Below, one piece after another: positions 33,788-41,284 of a stretch of DNA of 64,000 nt (position 1 is its first letter; each line of letters starts with the position of its first letter). The notes under the pieces were generated by a model. It searched no databases and was not told where the DNA came from. It saw only the letters and a program-made list of their open reading frames with translations. The DNA is from Albimonas sp036154955 (lineage in GTDB: Bacteria > Pseudomonadota > Alphaproteobacteria > Rhodobacterales > Rhodobacteraceae), in assembly GCA_036154955.1 (NCBI GenBank), contig JAYZWL010000135.1, forward strand, positions 1-64,000, written 5' to 3'. The translations under genes and the position numbers were made by a program.

Positions 33788-34555
33788 ATGACCTTGAAGT
33801 TCGCCGCCCTTCTGGGCGGGGTTCTGATCTGCGCGGCCGAAACCGCCGTCGCGACCGTGGTATACGTGCCGCTGGAGGACAGCGGCTACGTCGGCGCCAA
33901 TAACATGACCAACTACGGCCTGAACAACGTGTTCGCCGGCAGCCTCAGCGGCGTCGAATACAGAAGCTTCTTCGGCTTCGATCTCGCGCCCTATCACGGT
34001 CTGATCGCCACCACGGCGTCGATCGCCTTTCCCGCCGGCTACGGCACGTTCTATTCGCCGCAAGGCGGCGAGACGGTGCAGCTGTGGGACGTCACCACGC
34101 CCTACGCCACCCTCGTCGGGTTGACCTCCGGCAATCCGGCGCTCGCCACGGTCTTCGCCGATCTCGGCGGCGGCACGCTTTACGCGCAGGCGACAGTCAC
34201 GGGCGGCTCCGGCCCCATGCCCGCCTTCGGCGCCAGCTTCTCGGCCAGCAACGGCGGCGTCGGGCTGAGCGCGATCAACGCCGCGATCTCCGCCGCCGGC
34301 CGCTTCCTGGTCGGCGCCCGGCTGAGCACCCTGCAGGGCGCCAGCCCGGAGGGGATGTGGTTCAACAGCCCCAACGCGCTGAGCGCCACCTATCTCGTGC
34401 TCAACCTGGAAAGCCCGCCCGATCCGGACCCGGAGCCCGAGCCCACGCCCGCCGTGCCCACGCCCCCTGCCGGGGCGCTGCTGGCCGGCGCGCTGGGGGC
34501 GATCCTCGCGGGTCGGGCGCTGTTCCCGCGGCGACGGAACCCGCGCGCGGCCTGA
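33788..34555 (+). CDS. VPLPA-CTERM-like sorting domain protein
   Basis: Exported protein of 255 aa. The signal peptide is MTLKFAALLGGVLICAAETAVA. The mature part contains YRSFFGFDLAPYHGLIATTASIA-type strands reminiscent of carbohydrate-binding or DNRLRE surface modules, and YNFD-free Ser/Gly-rich strands. The tail is a Pro/Glu/Asp linker (residues about 205-220), VPTPPAGALLAGALGAILAG and FPRRRNPRAA, a variant VPLPA-CTERM sorting signal. The start at 33788 (AGGATCGCTGAA upstream) is preferred to 33758, which lies in the putative -10. Role unknown; presumed cell-surface or matrix protein. Confidence 0.68.
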   Translation: MTLKFAALLGGVLICAAETAVATVVYVPLEDSGYVGANNMTNYGLNNVFAGSLSGVEYRSFFGFDLAPYHGLIATTASIAFPAGYGTFYSPQGGETVQLWDVTTPYATLVGLTSGNPALATVFADLGGGTLYAQATVTGGSGPMPAFGASFSASNGGVGLSAINAAISAAGRFLVGARLSTLQGASPEGMWFNSPNALSATYLVLNLESPPDPDPEPEPTPAVPTPPAGALLAGALGAILAGRALFPRRRNPRAA

Positions 34556-34658
34556 AGGGAACCCCGAGTCGCCCCTCGCTCAAACTCCGACCACCCCGGA
34601 CGGTTTCGTAAGCCGGCCTTTCCCGACCGAAACGCTAGGCATACGTCCGGCGCACGCA

Positions 34659-34679
34659 TTGTGCACGCCCGGTGCACAA
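34659..34679. promoter_or_regulatory. Perfect 8+8 inverted repeat upstream of ychF
   Basis: TTGTGCAC (34659-34666) and GTGCACAA (34672-34679) are separated by 5 bp. This 21-bp operator-like palindrome lies about 90 bp before the ychF start. No regulator gene is adjacent. Confidence 0.55.
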
Positions 34680-34765
34680 CGCATTCGCCTGACGTGGCGG
34701 CGACTTGACGCAGCCTCCGCCGCATGTCATCGGGGCGCCCCGAGGTGGAACGGAAGGGGCGGTTC

Positions 34766-35863
34766 ATGGGGTTCAAATGCGGCATCGTCGGTCTGCCGAA
34801 TGTCGGCAAGTCGACGCTTTTCAACGCGCTGACCCGCACCGCCGCGGCGCAGGCCGCCAACTTCCCCTTCTGCACGATCGAACCGAACGTGGGCGAGGTC
34901 GCGGTCCCCGACGCGCGGCTCAACGCCCTGGCGGACATCGCGAAATCGCGGGAGATCATTCCGACCCGGCTGACTTTCGTGGACATCGCCGGCCTGGTGA
35001 AGGGCGCCTCCAAGGGCGAGGGGCTCGGCAACCAGTTCCTCGCCAATATCCGCGAGACCGACGCCGTCGCCCATGTGCTGCGCTGCTTCGAGGACGATGA
35101 CGTCACCCATGTCGAGGGCCGGGTCGACCCGCTCTCCGACGCCGAGATCATCGAGACCGAGCTGATGCTCGCCGACCTCGAATCCATCGAACGCCGCCTC
35201 GCCAACCTCTCCCGCAAGCTCCGCGGCGGCGACCGGGAGGCGGTGACCCAGGACCGGCTGCTGCGGCTGGCCAAGGAGGCGCTGGAGAACGGCCGCCCCG
35301 CCCGCACCGTGGAGGTGGACGCCGAGGACGCCAAGGCCTGGGACCAGCTCCAGCTGCTGACCGCCAAACCCGTGCTGTATGTCTGCAATGTCGAGGAATC
35401 CTCCGCCGCCACCGGCAATGCGCAATCCGACCGGGTCGCGGAGATGGCCAAGGCGCAGGGCGCGGTCTCGGTGGTGATCTCGGCCGCGATCGAGGAGGAG
35501 ATCGCCCAGCTTTCCGACGACGAGCGGGCCGAGTTCCTCGACGACCTGGGGCTGGAGGAGCCGGGGCTCGACCGTCTGATTCGGGCCGGCTACGAGCTTC
35601 TGGGCCTGCGCACTTATTTCACCGTCGGCCCCAAGGAGGCGCGCGCCTGGACCATCCCGGCCGGCGCCCTCGCCCCGCAGGCCGCGGGCGTGATTCACGG
35701 CGATTTCGAGCGCGGCTTCATCCGCGCCGAGACCATCGCCTATGACGACTACATCGCCTGCAAGGGTGAGACCGGCGCCAAGGAAGCCGGGAAAATGCGC
35801 GTGGAAGGAAAGACTTACCGGGTCGCCGACGGCGACGTGCTCCACTTCCTGTTCAACGCCTGA
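34766..35863 (+). CDS. ychF: Redox-regulated ATPase YchF
   Basis: Universally conserved Obg-related P-loop NTPase, 365 aa. G1 is GLPNVGKST (about 9-17), G3 DIAGLVKGASKGEG (about 71-84), and the G4 position reads NVEE instead of NKxD, the change that makes YchF an ATPase rather than a GTPase. A coiled-coil (about 135-200) and the C-terminal TGS domain with FTVGPKEARAW and DVLHFLFNA complete it. It is cytoplasmic and ribosome-associated, with roles in translation and oxidative stress response in other bacteria. The start at 34766 is where the P-loop fold begins, with CGGAAGGGGCG upstream. Confidence 0.96.
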   Translation: MGFKCGIVGLPNVGKSTLFNALTRTAAAQAANFPFCTIEPNVGEVAVPDARLNALADIAKSREIIPTRLTFVDIAGLVKGASKGEGLGNQFLANIRETDAVAHVLRCFEDDDVTHVEGRVDPLSDAEIIETELMLADLESIERRLANLSRKLRGGDREAVTQDRLLRLAKEALENGRPARTVEVDAEDAKAWDQLQLLTAKPVLYVCNVEESSAATGNAQSDRVAEMAKAQGAVSVVISAAIEEEIAQLSDDERAEFLDDLGLEEPGLDRLIRAGYELLGLRTYFTVGPKEARAWTIPAGALAPQAAGVIHGDFERGFIRAETIAYDDYIACKGETGAKEAGKMRVEGKTYRVADGDVLHFLFNA

Positions 35864-35905
35864 GCAAGGCCTCGCCCGAATCCGGTCCGGGATGCGGGCA
35901 TCTTA

Positions 35906-35922
35906 ACAGGTCTTACACCTGT
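35906..35922. promoter_or_regulatory. Inverted repeat between ychF and a small membrane gene
   Basis: ACAGGT (35906-35911), CTTAC, ACCTGT (35917-35922). It could be a weak terminator for ychF or an operator for the gene at 35965. The half-site order is the reverse of a lux box. Confidence 0.4.
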
Positions 35923-35964
35923 CGAAGCGATCCTGACTGCGGGTGAGAAGCAGGGGATCGAAGC

Positions 35965-36207
35965 ATGAGGACATCGAGCGTGGGACCCATGGCGATAGGA
36001 CTCGCGACCGGACTGGGCGGAGCCGCCGCCGCGCTGACTTTCGGGTCCTCGCTGCTGGCCGCGTTCCTCGCCTACAGCCTGTGCGGGGCGATGGGCGTGC
36101 TGCTGTGCGGCCTGGTCCAGGCCCGCGCGGCGCAGTCCGTGGACGCCGCCGCGCGCCGCGACGCCGCCTCCGCGCCGACGCGCAACCTGGCCCGCGGCGT
36201 CGGCTGA
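35965..36207 (+). CDS. Small membrane protein, unknown function
   Basis: An 80-aa protein with a long hydrophobic Ala/Gly/Leu region at about residues 8-52 (MAIGLATGLGGAAAALTF, then SSLLAAFLAYSLCGAMGVLL), probably two short helices, and a charged, soluble C-terminus. The start has GGGGATCG at good spacing. I do not recognise a family. It lies alone between ychF and the convergent imuA. Support is the ribosome-binding site, the coherent membrane profile and a possible operator upstream; it could still be spurious. Confidence 0.5.
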   Translation: MRTSSVGPMAIGLATGLGGAAAALTFGSSLLAAFLAYSLCGAMGVLLCGLVQARAAQSVDAAARRDAASAPTRNLARGVG

Positions 36208-36504
36208 CCCGCCTGTCCGGTCCGCGGCCAGACCCGGTCGCCGCCGGAAATTCCGAGCGGCTGGCGAGGCGGCTCGCCCGGCGCGGAATGGGGCGTCCCG
36301 CGCGCATGCCCGCAGCCGGCTCGTCTCGGCTCAGCCCGGCGCGACCTGTCCCGCCAGCCGGCGTCGATCGCCCCGCCCGCCGCATTGCCGCCCGCCACCG
36401 TGCACCCGCCGCCGTGCCGCCCGCCGCCGTGCCGGCTTCCACTTGGGCGGAGACGGGCGCGCGGCGGCGACGACGCCGCGCCGGATGGCCGGCCGCGTCC
36501 GTGC
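36208..36504. other. Spacer downstream of imuA with 15-bp repeats
   Basis: This 297-bp space lies between the small membrane protein and the 3' end of imuA. It contains a 15-bp tandem repeat at 36376-36434 (two perfect units, CCCGCCGCCGTGCCG at 36405 and 36420, plus two degenerate units). No imuB or dnaE2 sequence is present. Confidence 0.55.
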
Positions 36505-37203
36505 TCAAGGCGCCGCGTCCCGGACCTCCGCCACCCTCAGCCCGTCGCCCCTGCCCGGCCCCGCGCGCCGCGCCGTCCAGCGGCGCGGGGGGGCGAGGCG
36601 GGCGCGCAGACGCTCCACCAGCCAGGCCGGGGCGGCGCCCGCAAGCCGGCCGTCGGCCGGCCGGTCCGATCCGGCCGGGGACAACCGCCAGCGGGTCTCC
36701 ACCCCTTCGGCCCCGCCCTCGCCCGCGGTCAGCAGCAAGGCCAGCGGGGCCGGCCCCGCCCCTCTCCGCATCCCGCCCCGCGCGGCTTCCGCCCCCGCCT
36801 CCGCCGCCAGATGCAGGCGGCGCACCGGGGTCAGGCGCGGCGGCTCCGGCGTCTCGGCCACCACCAGCGGCGCGGCGCCTGAGCGCAACGCCTCCTCCGC
36901 GCACCACAGCACGTCCTCGGCCCGCCGCGGCGCGGCCAGCACCAGCCGGCCCGGATCGAAGAAATCCGCCAGCCCGTCCGCGTTCAGCCGTCCCGCGTCG
37001 CCCCGCGGCGTCCGGATCCACAGCACCGGCCCGCCCGCCGCCTCGCTCGCCGCGGCCGCCAGCGCCGCGAACACCGCCCGGGACGGCCCGCAGACCTCAT
37101 GCGCCCGGCCTCGCGCCAGGGTCGCCCCCGCGCCGAGATCCAGCGCGCCGCGCCCTCTCCCTCCCGATGAGTCAGCCAGCCGGCGCAGGTCGTGAACGGT
37201 CAT
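36505..37203 (-). CDS. imuA: ImuA family protein (SOS mutagenesis)
   Basis: RecA-like accessory protein of the ImuA-ImuB-DnaE2 translesion mutasome, 232 aa, full length for the alphaproteobacterial form. Recognisable segments are GRAHEVCGPSRAVFAALAAA, VLWIRTPRGDAGRLNADGL, DVLWCAEEALRSGAAPLVVA and LTPVRRLHLAAEAGAEAARG. Like other ImuA proteins it lacks a functional Walker A. The start at 37203 has GAGGG upstream. A consensus LexA box lies 14-28 bp upstream of the start codon, so SOS induction is expected. imuB and dnaE2, normally downstream, are absent here. Confidence 0.8.
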   Translation of the reverse strand: MTVHDLRRLADSSGGRGRGALDLGAGATLARGRAHEVCGPSRAVFAALAAAASEAAGGPVLWIRTPRGDAGRLNADGLADFFDPGRLVLAAPRRAEDVLWCAEEALRSGAAPLVVAETPEPPRLTPVRRLHLAAEAGAEAARGGMRRGAGPAPLALLLTAGEGGAEGVETRWRLSPAGSDRPADGRLAGAAPAWLVERLRARLAPPRRWTARRAGPGRGDGLRVAEVRDAAP

Positions 37204-37216
37204 CGCGGCCCTCTTT

Positions 37217-37231
37217 GTTCGTTTTTTGTTC
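37217..37231 (-). promoter_or_regulatory. LexA (SOS) box of imuA
   Basis: On the plus strand GTTC-N7-GTTC (37217-37220, 37228-37231), equal to GAAC-N7-GAAC reading toward imuA. This is an exact match to the alphaproteobacterial LexA consensus, placed 14-28 bp before the start codon. Confidence 0.82.
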
Positions 37232-37404
37232 CAGCACAAAGACACCGCGGATTCAAGCGTCGCAACCGCGTCGCGGCGACCCGCTCACGCCGTGATTCCA
37301 TCGCGATTCGGCCGTCTTGCCGGGCGAAAATGAACGCGCCCCAACGACATCAATGGCTTGCGGAAAATCACCTCACCAAATCGGAGGATTTGCCCTCCAG
37401 TTCG

Positions 37405-37419
37405 TTAACCTTAGATTAA
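37405..37419. promoter_or_regulatory. CtrA-type box
   Basis: TTAA (37405-37408), seven bases, TTAA (37416-37419): exact TTAA-N7-TTAA. It lies in an AT-rich patch and no protein start is within 250 bp on the plus strand. Confidence 0.55.
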
Positions 37420-37570
37420 CACTTGTGAGTAGCGTACCAACCATCGCTCCGAGGGGGATGGTCGAGCCGGTCCCAGTCCGGCCTGTATCCAAGCGTAGCG
37501 TGGACCAGACCCTCGGAGGCCCCACGGGTTCCCCAGACCCGACCGGGCCGCGCCCCAGCGAAGACCCCAG

Positions 37571-37598
37571 GCGGGCCCTGCGAAAGCAGGGTCCGCCA
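37571..37598. ncRNA. 12-bp stem with GNRA tetraloop, possible RNA element
   Basis: GGCGGGCCCTGC, GAAA, GCAGGGTCCGCC: twelve pairs including one G-U when read on plus. It has no U-tract on either side, so it is not a simple terminator. It may be part of a longer RNA starting near 37436. Confidence 0.35.
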
Positions 37599-37659
37599 CG
37601 CGTTTCCGGCCCGGGGATCCCGCGGACCCGAAACCTCGCCAGCGGAAGGGGGAGCGCCG

Positions 37660-37745
37660 TGGTAGCCGCTGCCGGACTCGAACCGGCATGGGCGAAGCCC
37701 GAGGCATTTTGAGTGCCTTGTGTCTACCAATTCCACCAAGCGGCC
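37660..37745 (-). tRNA. tRNA-Leu (anticodon CAA)
   Basis: 86 nt including an encoded CCA. The acceptor arm GGCCGCT pairs with AGCGGCT (first pair G-U). The D-arm contains GGTGGAATTGGTAGACAC. The anticodon arm AGGCA-CTCAAAA-TGCCT gives anticodon CAA, reading UUG. A class II variable arm (CGGGCTTCGCCCAT region) and a T-arm GCCGGTTCGAGTCCGGC follow. All features of a bacterial tRNA-Leu are intact. Confidence 0.95.
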
Positions 37746-37889
37746 ACGGCCCGCCCGCTTTAGCCGATCCGTCGCGCGGTGGGAAGCGGGCGCGAAGGCC
37801 CGCCCGCCTGCATCGCCCCCCTGCGGCGCAAACGCCCCGCGCGCCTGCGCGCGTGGACAGCGCCCCGCGCCCCCGCTAACCCTGCGGAC

Positions 37890-38471
37890 ATGTTGCGCAA
37901 GCTCTATGACTGGGTCCTCCGCCAGGCCGAGGCCCCCTACGCCCTCTGGATGCTGGCCGCCGTCAGCTTCGTGGAGAGCTCGGTCTTTCCCATCCCCCCC
38001 GACGTGCTGATGATCCCGATGATCCTCGCCGCACCGCACCGGGCCTGGCGGATCGCGGGCGTGTGCACCGCCGCCTCGGTCGCGGGCGGAGCGATGGGCT
38101 ATTACATCGGCTACGGCCTGTTCGCGAGCATCGGACAGCCGGTGCTGGAGTTCTACGGCAAGGCCGACGCCTTCGCCGAGATCAGCACGGCCTACAACGG
38201 CCAGGGGATCTGGGCGGTGCTGATCGCCGGCGTCACGCCGTTCCCCTACAAGGTCATCACGATCTTCTCAGGGGTCACCCAGTTGAACTTCGCGCTGTTC
38301 ATGGCGATGTCGCTGGTCGCCCGGGGGCTGCGCTTCTTCGTCATCGCCGCGCTGCTGTACCGCTACGGGGACGCGGCGCGCGACTTCATCGACCGTCGCC
38401 TGGGGCTGGTGGCGACCGTGTCGGTCGCCCTGCTGATAGGAGGCTTCGTCGTCGTGAGATACGCCCTGTGA
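37890..38471 (+). CDS. DedA/YqaA-family membrane protein
   Basis: Inner-membrane protein of 193 aa of the DedA (SNARE-associated/VTT) superfamily, closest to the YqaA branch. Motifs are SFVESSVFPIPPDVLMIPMI (about 23-42), the central Gly-rich GGAMGYYIGYGLFASIG and VTPFPYKVITIFSGV (the family's conserved FxPxxR-like loop with Lys). Four to five helices are apparent. VTT-domain proteins such as DedA members are implicated in lipid scrambling and envelope homeostasis. It is overlapped by the dsbB-like gene (GTGA), so they form an operon. The start at 37890 is where homology begins. Confidence 0.85.
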   Translation: MLRKLYDWVLRQAEAPYALWMLAAVSFVESSVFPIPPDVLMIPMILAAPHRAWRIAGVCTAASVAGGAMGYYIGYGLFASIGQPVLEFYGKADAFAEISTAYNGQGIWAVLIAGVTPFPYKVITIFSGVTQLNFALFMAMSLVARGLRFFVIAALLYRYGDAARDFIDRRLGLVATVSVALLIGGFVVVRYAL

Positions 38472-38974
38472 CCGCCCGACCCGCCGCCGCCTCCGGGACC
38501 CTGACCCCGGTTCCCACCCTGCTCGCCGGGCTCGCCGCCGCGGGCTCGGCCGGTCTGCTGGCCGGGGCCTTCGCCTTCCAGCATCTCGGCGGGCTCGCCC
38601 CCTGCGAGATGTGCCTCTGGCAGCGCTGGCCGCATGCGGTCGGCATCGGGCTGGGGCTTCTGATGCTGGTCCCCTTCCTGCGCGAGGCGCGGGTGCTGCG
38701 CCTGATCGGCCTCGTCGCCATGGTCGTGGGCGCCGGCATCGCGCTGATGCATACGGGCGTGGAGCGCGGCTGGTGGCAGGGCGTCACCGAATGCAGCGGC
38801 GGCCCGGGCGGCGACCTGACCGCGGACCAGTTGCTGGAGGCGATCCGCGCCGCCCCGATGGTGCGTTGCGACGAGGTCGCCTGGTCGATGCTGGGCCTGT
38901 CGATGGCGAGCTGGAACGGCCTGATCTCGGTCGCGCTCGCCCTGCTCTGGGCCGCGTCCCTGCGGCGGGCCTGA
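38468..38974 (+). CDS. DsbB-family disulfide bond formation protein
   Basis: Inner-membrane quinone-linked thiol oxidase, 168 aa, with four predicted helices. The first periplasmic loop has CEMC (Cys46, Cys49) followed by LWQRWPH, which includes the Arg that helps bind quinone. The second loop carries Cys109 and Cys134. These are the two redox pairs that reoxidise DsbA and pass electrons to the quinone pool. Translation starts at a GTG overlapping the DedA-family stop codon by four bases, so the genes are coupled. Confidence 0.87.
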   Translation: MTARPAAASGTLTPVPTLLAGLAAAGSAGLLAGAFAFQHLGGLAPCEMCLWQRWPHAVGIGLGLLMLVPFLREARVLRLIGLVAMVVGAGIALMHTGVERGWWQGVTECSGGPGGDLTADQLLEAIRAAPMVRCDEVAWSMLGLSMASWNGLISVALALLWAASLRRA

Positions 38975-39009
38975 GCCGGGGGGCCTGAGCCGGGGGGCCG
39001 GTCGGGCCC

Positions 39010-39594
39010 TCAGGGCTCCAGCTCGGCGTCCCAGTAAAGGTAATCCATCCAGCTGTCATGAAGGTGGTTGGGGGGGAATTTCCGCCCCACGTTCTGCAGC
39101 GTCGCCGCCGTCGGCCGCCCCGGCGCCTTGGCCAGCCGCATCCCCGCCTGGCGCAGCGAGCGCGAGCCCTTGCGCAGGTTGCACGGCCCGCAGGCCGCCA
39201 CGACGTTCTCCCAGGTCGTGCGCCCGCCCGCGGCGCGCGGCACCACATGGTCGAAGGTCAGGTCGCCCTTGGCCCCGCAATACTGGCAGCGGAACTCGTC
39301 GCGCAGGAACAGGTTGAAGCGGGTGAAGGCCGCCAGCCGCGCCGGCTTCACGTATTCGCGCAGCACCACCACCGAGGGCAGCTTGATTTCCAGAGAGGGG
39401 GAGCGCGCCACCTCCTCGTATTCCGCCACGATGGAGACCCGGTCGAGGAACGCGGCCTTCACCGCCTCCTGCCACGGCCAGAGCGAGAGCGGAAAGTAGC
39501 TCAGCGGCCGGAAATCGGCGTTGAGCACCAGCGCCGGATGGTCTTTCAGCCGTGCCGGACTTCGCACGAACTGGGTGGTATAGGGATCGTTCAT
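39010..39594 (-). CDS. HNH endonuclease-family protein
   Basis: 194-aa protein with a zinc-bound HNH nuclease domain in its C-terminal half. The first Cys pair is CQYCGAKGDLTFDHVVPRAA (about residues 104-123, with the catalytic Asp-His DH), followed by TTWENVVAACGPCNLRKGSR (second Cys pair and the Asn). This is the widespread chromosomal HNH protein of alphaproteobacteria rather than a phage enzyme; the cellular role is not established. ATG 39594 is used rather than the TTG three bases upstream. A promoter-like pair lies about 75-100 bp upstream. Confidence 0.85.
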   Translation of the reverse strand: MNDPYTTQFVRSPARLKDHPALVLNADFRPLSYFPLSLWPWQEAVKAAFLDRVSIVAEYEEVARSPSLEIKLPSVVVLREYVKPARLAAFTRFNLFLRDEFRCQYCGAKGDLTFDHVVPRAAGGRTTWENVVAACGPCNLRKGSRSLRQAGMRLAKAPGRPTAATLQNVGRKFPPNHLHDSWMDYLYWDAELEP

Positions 39595-39668
39595 CAACCG
39601 ACAGCTCCCCCGTCCCGGCCTTGCATCCTAGGCGAGACGGGACGAACCCGTCCCAATTGGATGTGTCG

Positions 39669-39696
39669 ACTATATCTGGCGAATGCCGCTGCGCAA
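39669..39696 (-). promoter_or_regulatory. Putative promoter of the HNH gene
   Basis: Reading on minus: TTGCGC (39696-39691), 16 bp, TATAGT (39674-39669). The -10 matches 5 of 6. A GGGACG/CGTCCC dyad (39639-39654) sits just downstream. Confidence 0.45.
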
Positions 39697-39819
39697 CATC
39701 CAAGATAAGGGGGCGAACGCCCGCCTCCCGCGCTGTCTAGCAGCGCGGTGCGACGGTTTGACGACGACGGGAAGGCGAAAGCCGGAGGCGGGCGGCGGCG
39801 CCCCCGGCGGACGGCGGGC

Positions 39820-40476
39820 TCAGTCCAGCCAGGTCTTGAGCAGCCGCAGCGCCGCCACCAGCCCGTCGGGGGAGATGGAGTGCGGCACGCCGGGGCAGCC
39901 CAGGGTCGCGGCCTCGATCCCCGCGGCCTCCAGCCCCTGCCGGGCCTCCTCCATCGAGGAGAAGGGCACCACCGGGTCGGCGGTGCCGTGGGCGAGCAGC
40001 ACCGGCGGGCGGGTCTTGATCTCGGCCTTAAGCCGCTCCGGCGCCAGCAGCCGCCCGGAATAGCCGACCACGCAGGCGAGCTGACGCTCCCGCCGCGGCG
40101 CCACATGCAGCGACATCATCGTGCCCTGGGAGAAGCCGACCAGCGCGATCTTCGAGGCCGGCACGCCCTCCGCCTCAATGGCGTCGAGATAGGCGTTGAT
40201 CAGGTCGATGGAAGCCGCCATGCCCGCGTCCCGCTGCGCGTCGGTGGAGCCGTCCATGTGCGGGATCGGGAACCACTGGTAGCCCATCGGGTTCATGGCG
40301 CTGCGCTCGGGCGCGTTGGGGGCGCGGAACTCGACGTCGGGCAGGTGATCCTCCAGCGGATCGGCGAGCCCGATCAGGTCGTTCCCGTCGGCGCCGTAGC
40401 CGTGCAGCAGCACCACCACCGCCTTGCGGTTTCCGGACTTGGCGGGCCGCACCGGGCCCTGGAGCTGATGGGTCAC
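39820..40476 (-). CDS. Alpha/beta-hydrolase, carboxylesterase/phospholipase family
   Basis: Cytoplasmic esterase of 218 aa with the acyl-protein-thioesterase/carboxylesterase fold. The oxyanion-hole segment is VVLLHGYGADGND (about 21-33), the nucleophile Ser is in LVGFSQGTMM (about 120), Asp in HGTADPVVPF (about 172) and His in CPGVPHSISP (about 200): the complete catalytic triad. The start is GTG behind AGGGAGGGTGTC, overlapping the upstream glycosylase stop by four bases. Natural substrates of this family are usually short acyl esters; none can be assigned. Confidence 0.85.
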   Translation of the reverse strand: MTHQLQGPVRPAKSGNRKAVVVLLHGYGADGNDLIGLADPLEDHLPDVEFRAPNAPERSAMNPMGYQWFPIPHMDGSTDAQRDAGMAASIDLINAYLDAIEAEGVPASKIALVGFSQGTMMSLHVAPRRERQLACVVGYSGRLLAPERLKAEIKTRPPVLLAHGTADPVVPFSSMEEARQGLEAAGIEAATLGCPGVPHSISPDGLVAALRLLKTWLD

Positions 40477-41102
40477 GCGACACCCTCCCTGTTCTTGTCC
40501 ACCCGGTAATAGGCCCACAGCAGCCGCGCCGCCACCCCGCGCCAGGGCGACCAGGCCGCGGCCATTTCGGCGAAGGGCTTGGGCGCGGGGCGGGCGGGCA
40601 GGTCGAACAGGATCCGGGCGGCCTCCTGCAGGGCGAGGTCGGCGGGGGCGAAGACATCGGCCCGGCCGAGCGAGAACAGAAGGTAGATCTCCGCCGTCCA
40701 GCGTCCGATGCCGGGAAGGGCGACGAGCGCGGCGACCGCCTCCTCGTCCGGCATTTCGCGCAGGGCGGGATAGTCGAGCGCGGCCTCGGCCAGCGCGCGG
40801 GCGTAGCGGACCTTGGGACGCGACAGGCCGAGCGCGCGCAGGCCGTCGTCGTCGAGCGCCAGCAGCACGGCCGGATCGGTCGCGCCGGCCGCTTCGACCC
40901 GCGCCCAGATGCCGGCGGCGGCGGCGACCGAGATCTGTTGCGAGACGATGGCCCCCAGCAGCGCCTGGAACCCGTCGGCGCGCCGGCGCAGCGGCGGCGG
41001 GCCGGTGAGCGTGAGCGCATGGGCGAAGCGCGGCTCGCGCGCGGCGAGCCATTCGGCCCCCTCGGCGATGCAGGCTTCGGTTTCGATGATGCGTCCGACC
41101 AT
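40473..41102 (-). CDS. DNA-3-methyladenine glycosylase, AlkA-like HhH-GPD
   Basis: Base-excision repair glycosylase of 209 aa. The HhH-GPD core shows ALLGAIVSQQISVAAAAGIW (about 47-66), the helix-hairpin-helix LVALPGIGRWTAEIYLLFSL (about 124-143) and the catalytic Asp in DVFAPADLALQEAARIL (about 151). There is no C-terminal iron-sulfur cluster, which separates it from MutY/Nth. It removes alkylated purines such as 3-methyladenine. ATG 41102 is chosen over a TTG further upstream. It is translationally coupled to the downstream esterase. Confidence 0.85.
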   Translation of the reverse strand: MVGRIIETEACIAEGAEWLAAREPRFAHALTLTGPPPLRRRADGFQALLGAIVSQQISVAAAAGIWARVEAAGATDPAVLLALDDDGLRALGLSRPKVRYARALAEAALDYPALREMPDEEAVAALVALPGIGRWTAEIYLLFSLGRADVFAPADLALQEAARILFDLPARPAPKPFAEMAAAWSPWRGVAARLLWAYYRVDKNREGVA

Positions 41103-41153
41103 GGCCGGCACCTGAGCCCGCCCCGCCCTCCGGGTCAAGCGCCGCCCGGAGGG

Positions 41154-41208
41154 AAGCCGCGCGACGACCCGGGCGCCAGGCCGCCCCCCTGCGCCCGCGC
41201 GGCAAGGC
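41154..41208. repeat. GC-rich intergenic hairpin element, copy D
   Basis: GCCGCGCG (41156-41163) pairs with CGCGCGGC (41196-41203). It has two mismatches to copy C over the first 23 bp. This copy is unusual in lying between divergent gene starts. Confidence 0.65.
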
Positions 41209-41284
41209 GCCGGCGCGCCCGGCGGAGCCGTCTCCCCCGCCCCCGGCTTGACGAAGCGGGGAGGAAGCGTTTGGCTCCGCCGCC

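Larger units (their letters stand above)
37232..37659. other. AT-rich spacer with CtrA box and candidate structured RNA
   Basis: 428 bp without a supported protein gene. The left part is AT-rich for this genome. A CtrA box lies at 37405-37419. The right part (about 37436-37650) has atypical codon use in every frame but several potential stems, the best a 12-bp stem capped by a GAAA tetraloop at 37571-37598. It may be a non-coding RNA transcribed rightward, or structured sequence downstream of tRNA-Leu. Confidence 0.4.

Noticed and set aside
35906..35922. lux-box for a quorum-sensing regulator
   Set aside because: The half-sites are in the reverse order (ACAGGT...ACCTGT) and no luxR/luxI gene is nearby.
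37317..37712. 131-codon plus-strand frame between imuA and tRNA-Leu
   Set aside because: It has unusual codon choice, no ribosome-binding site, and runs antisense through tRNA-Leu. The stretch is better treated as a possible RNA region.
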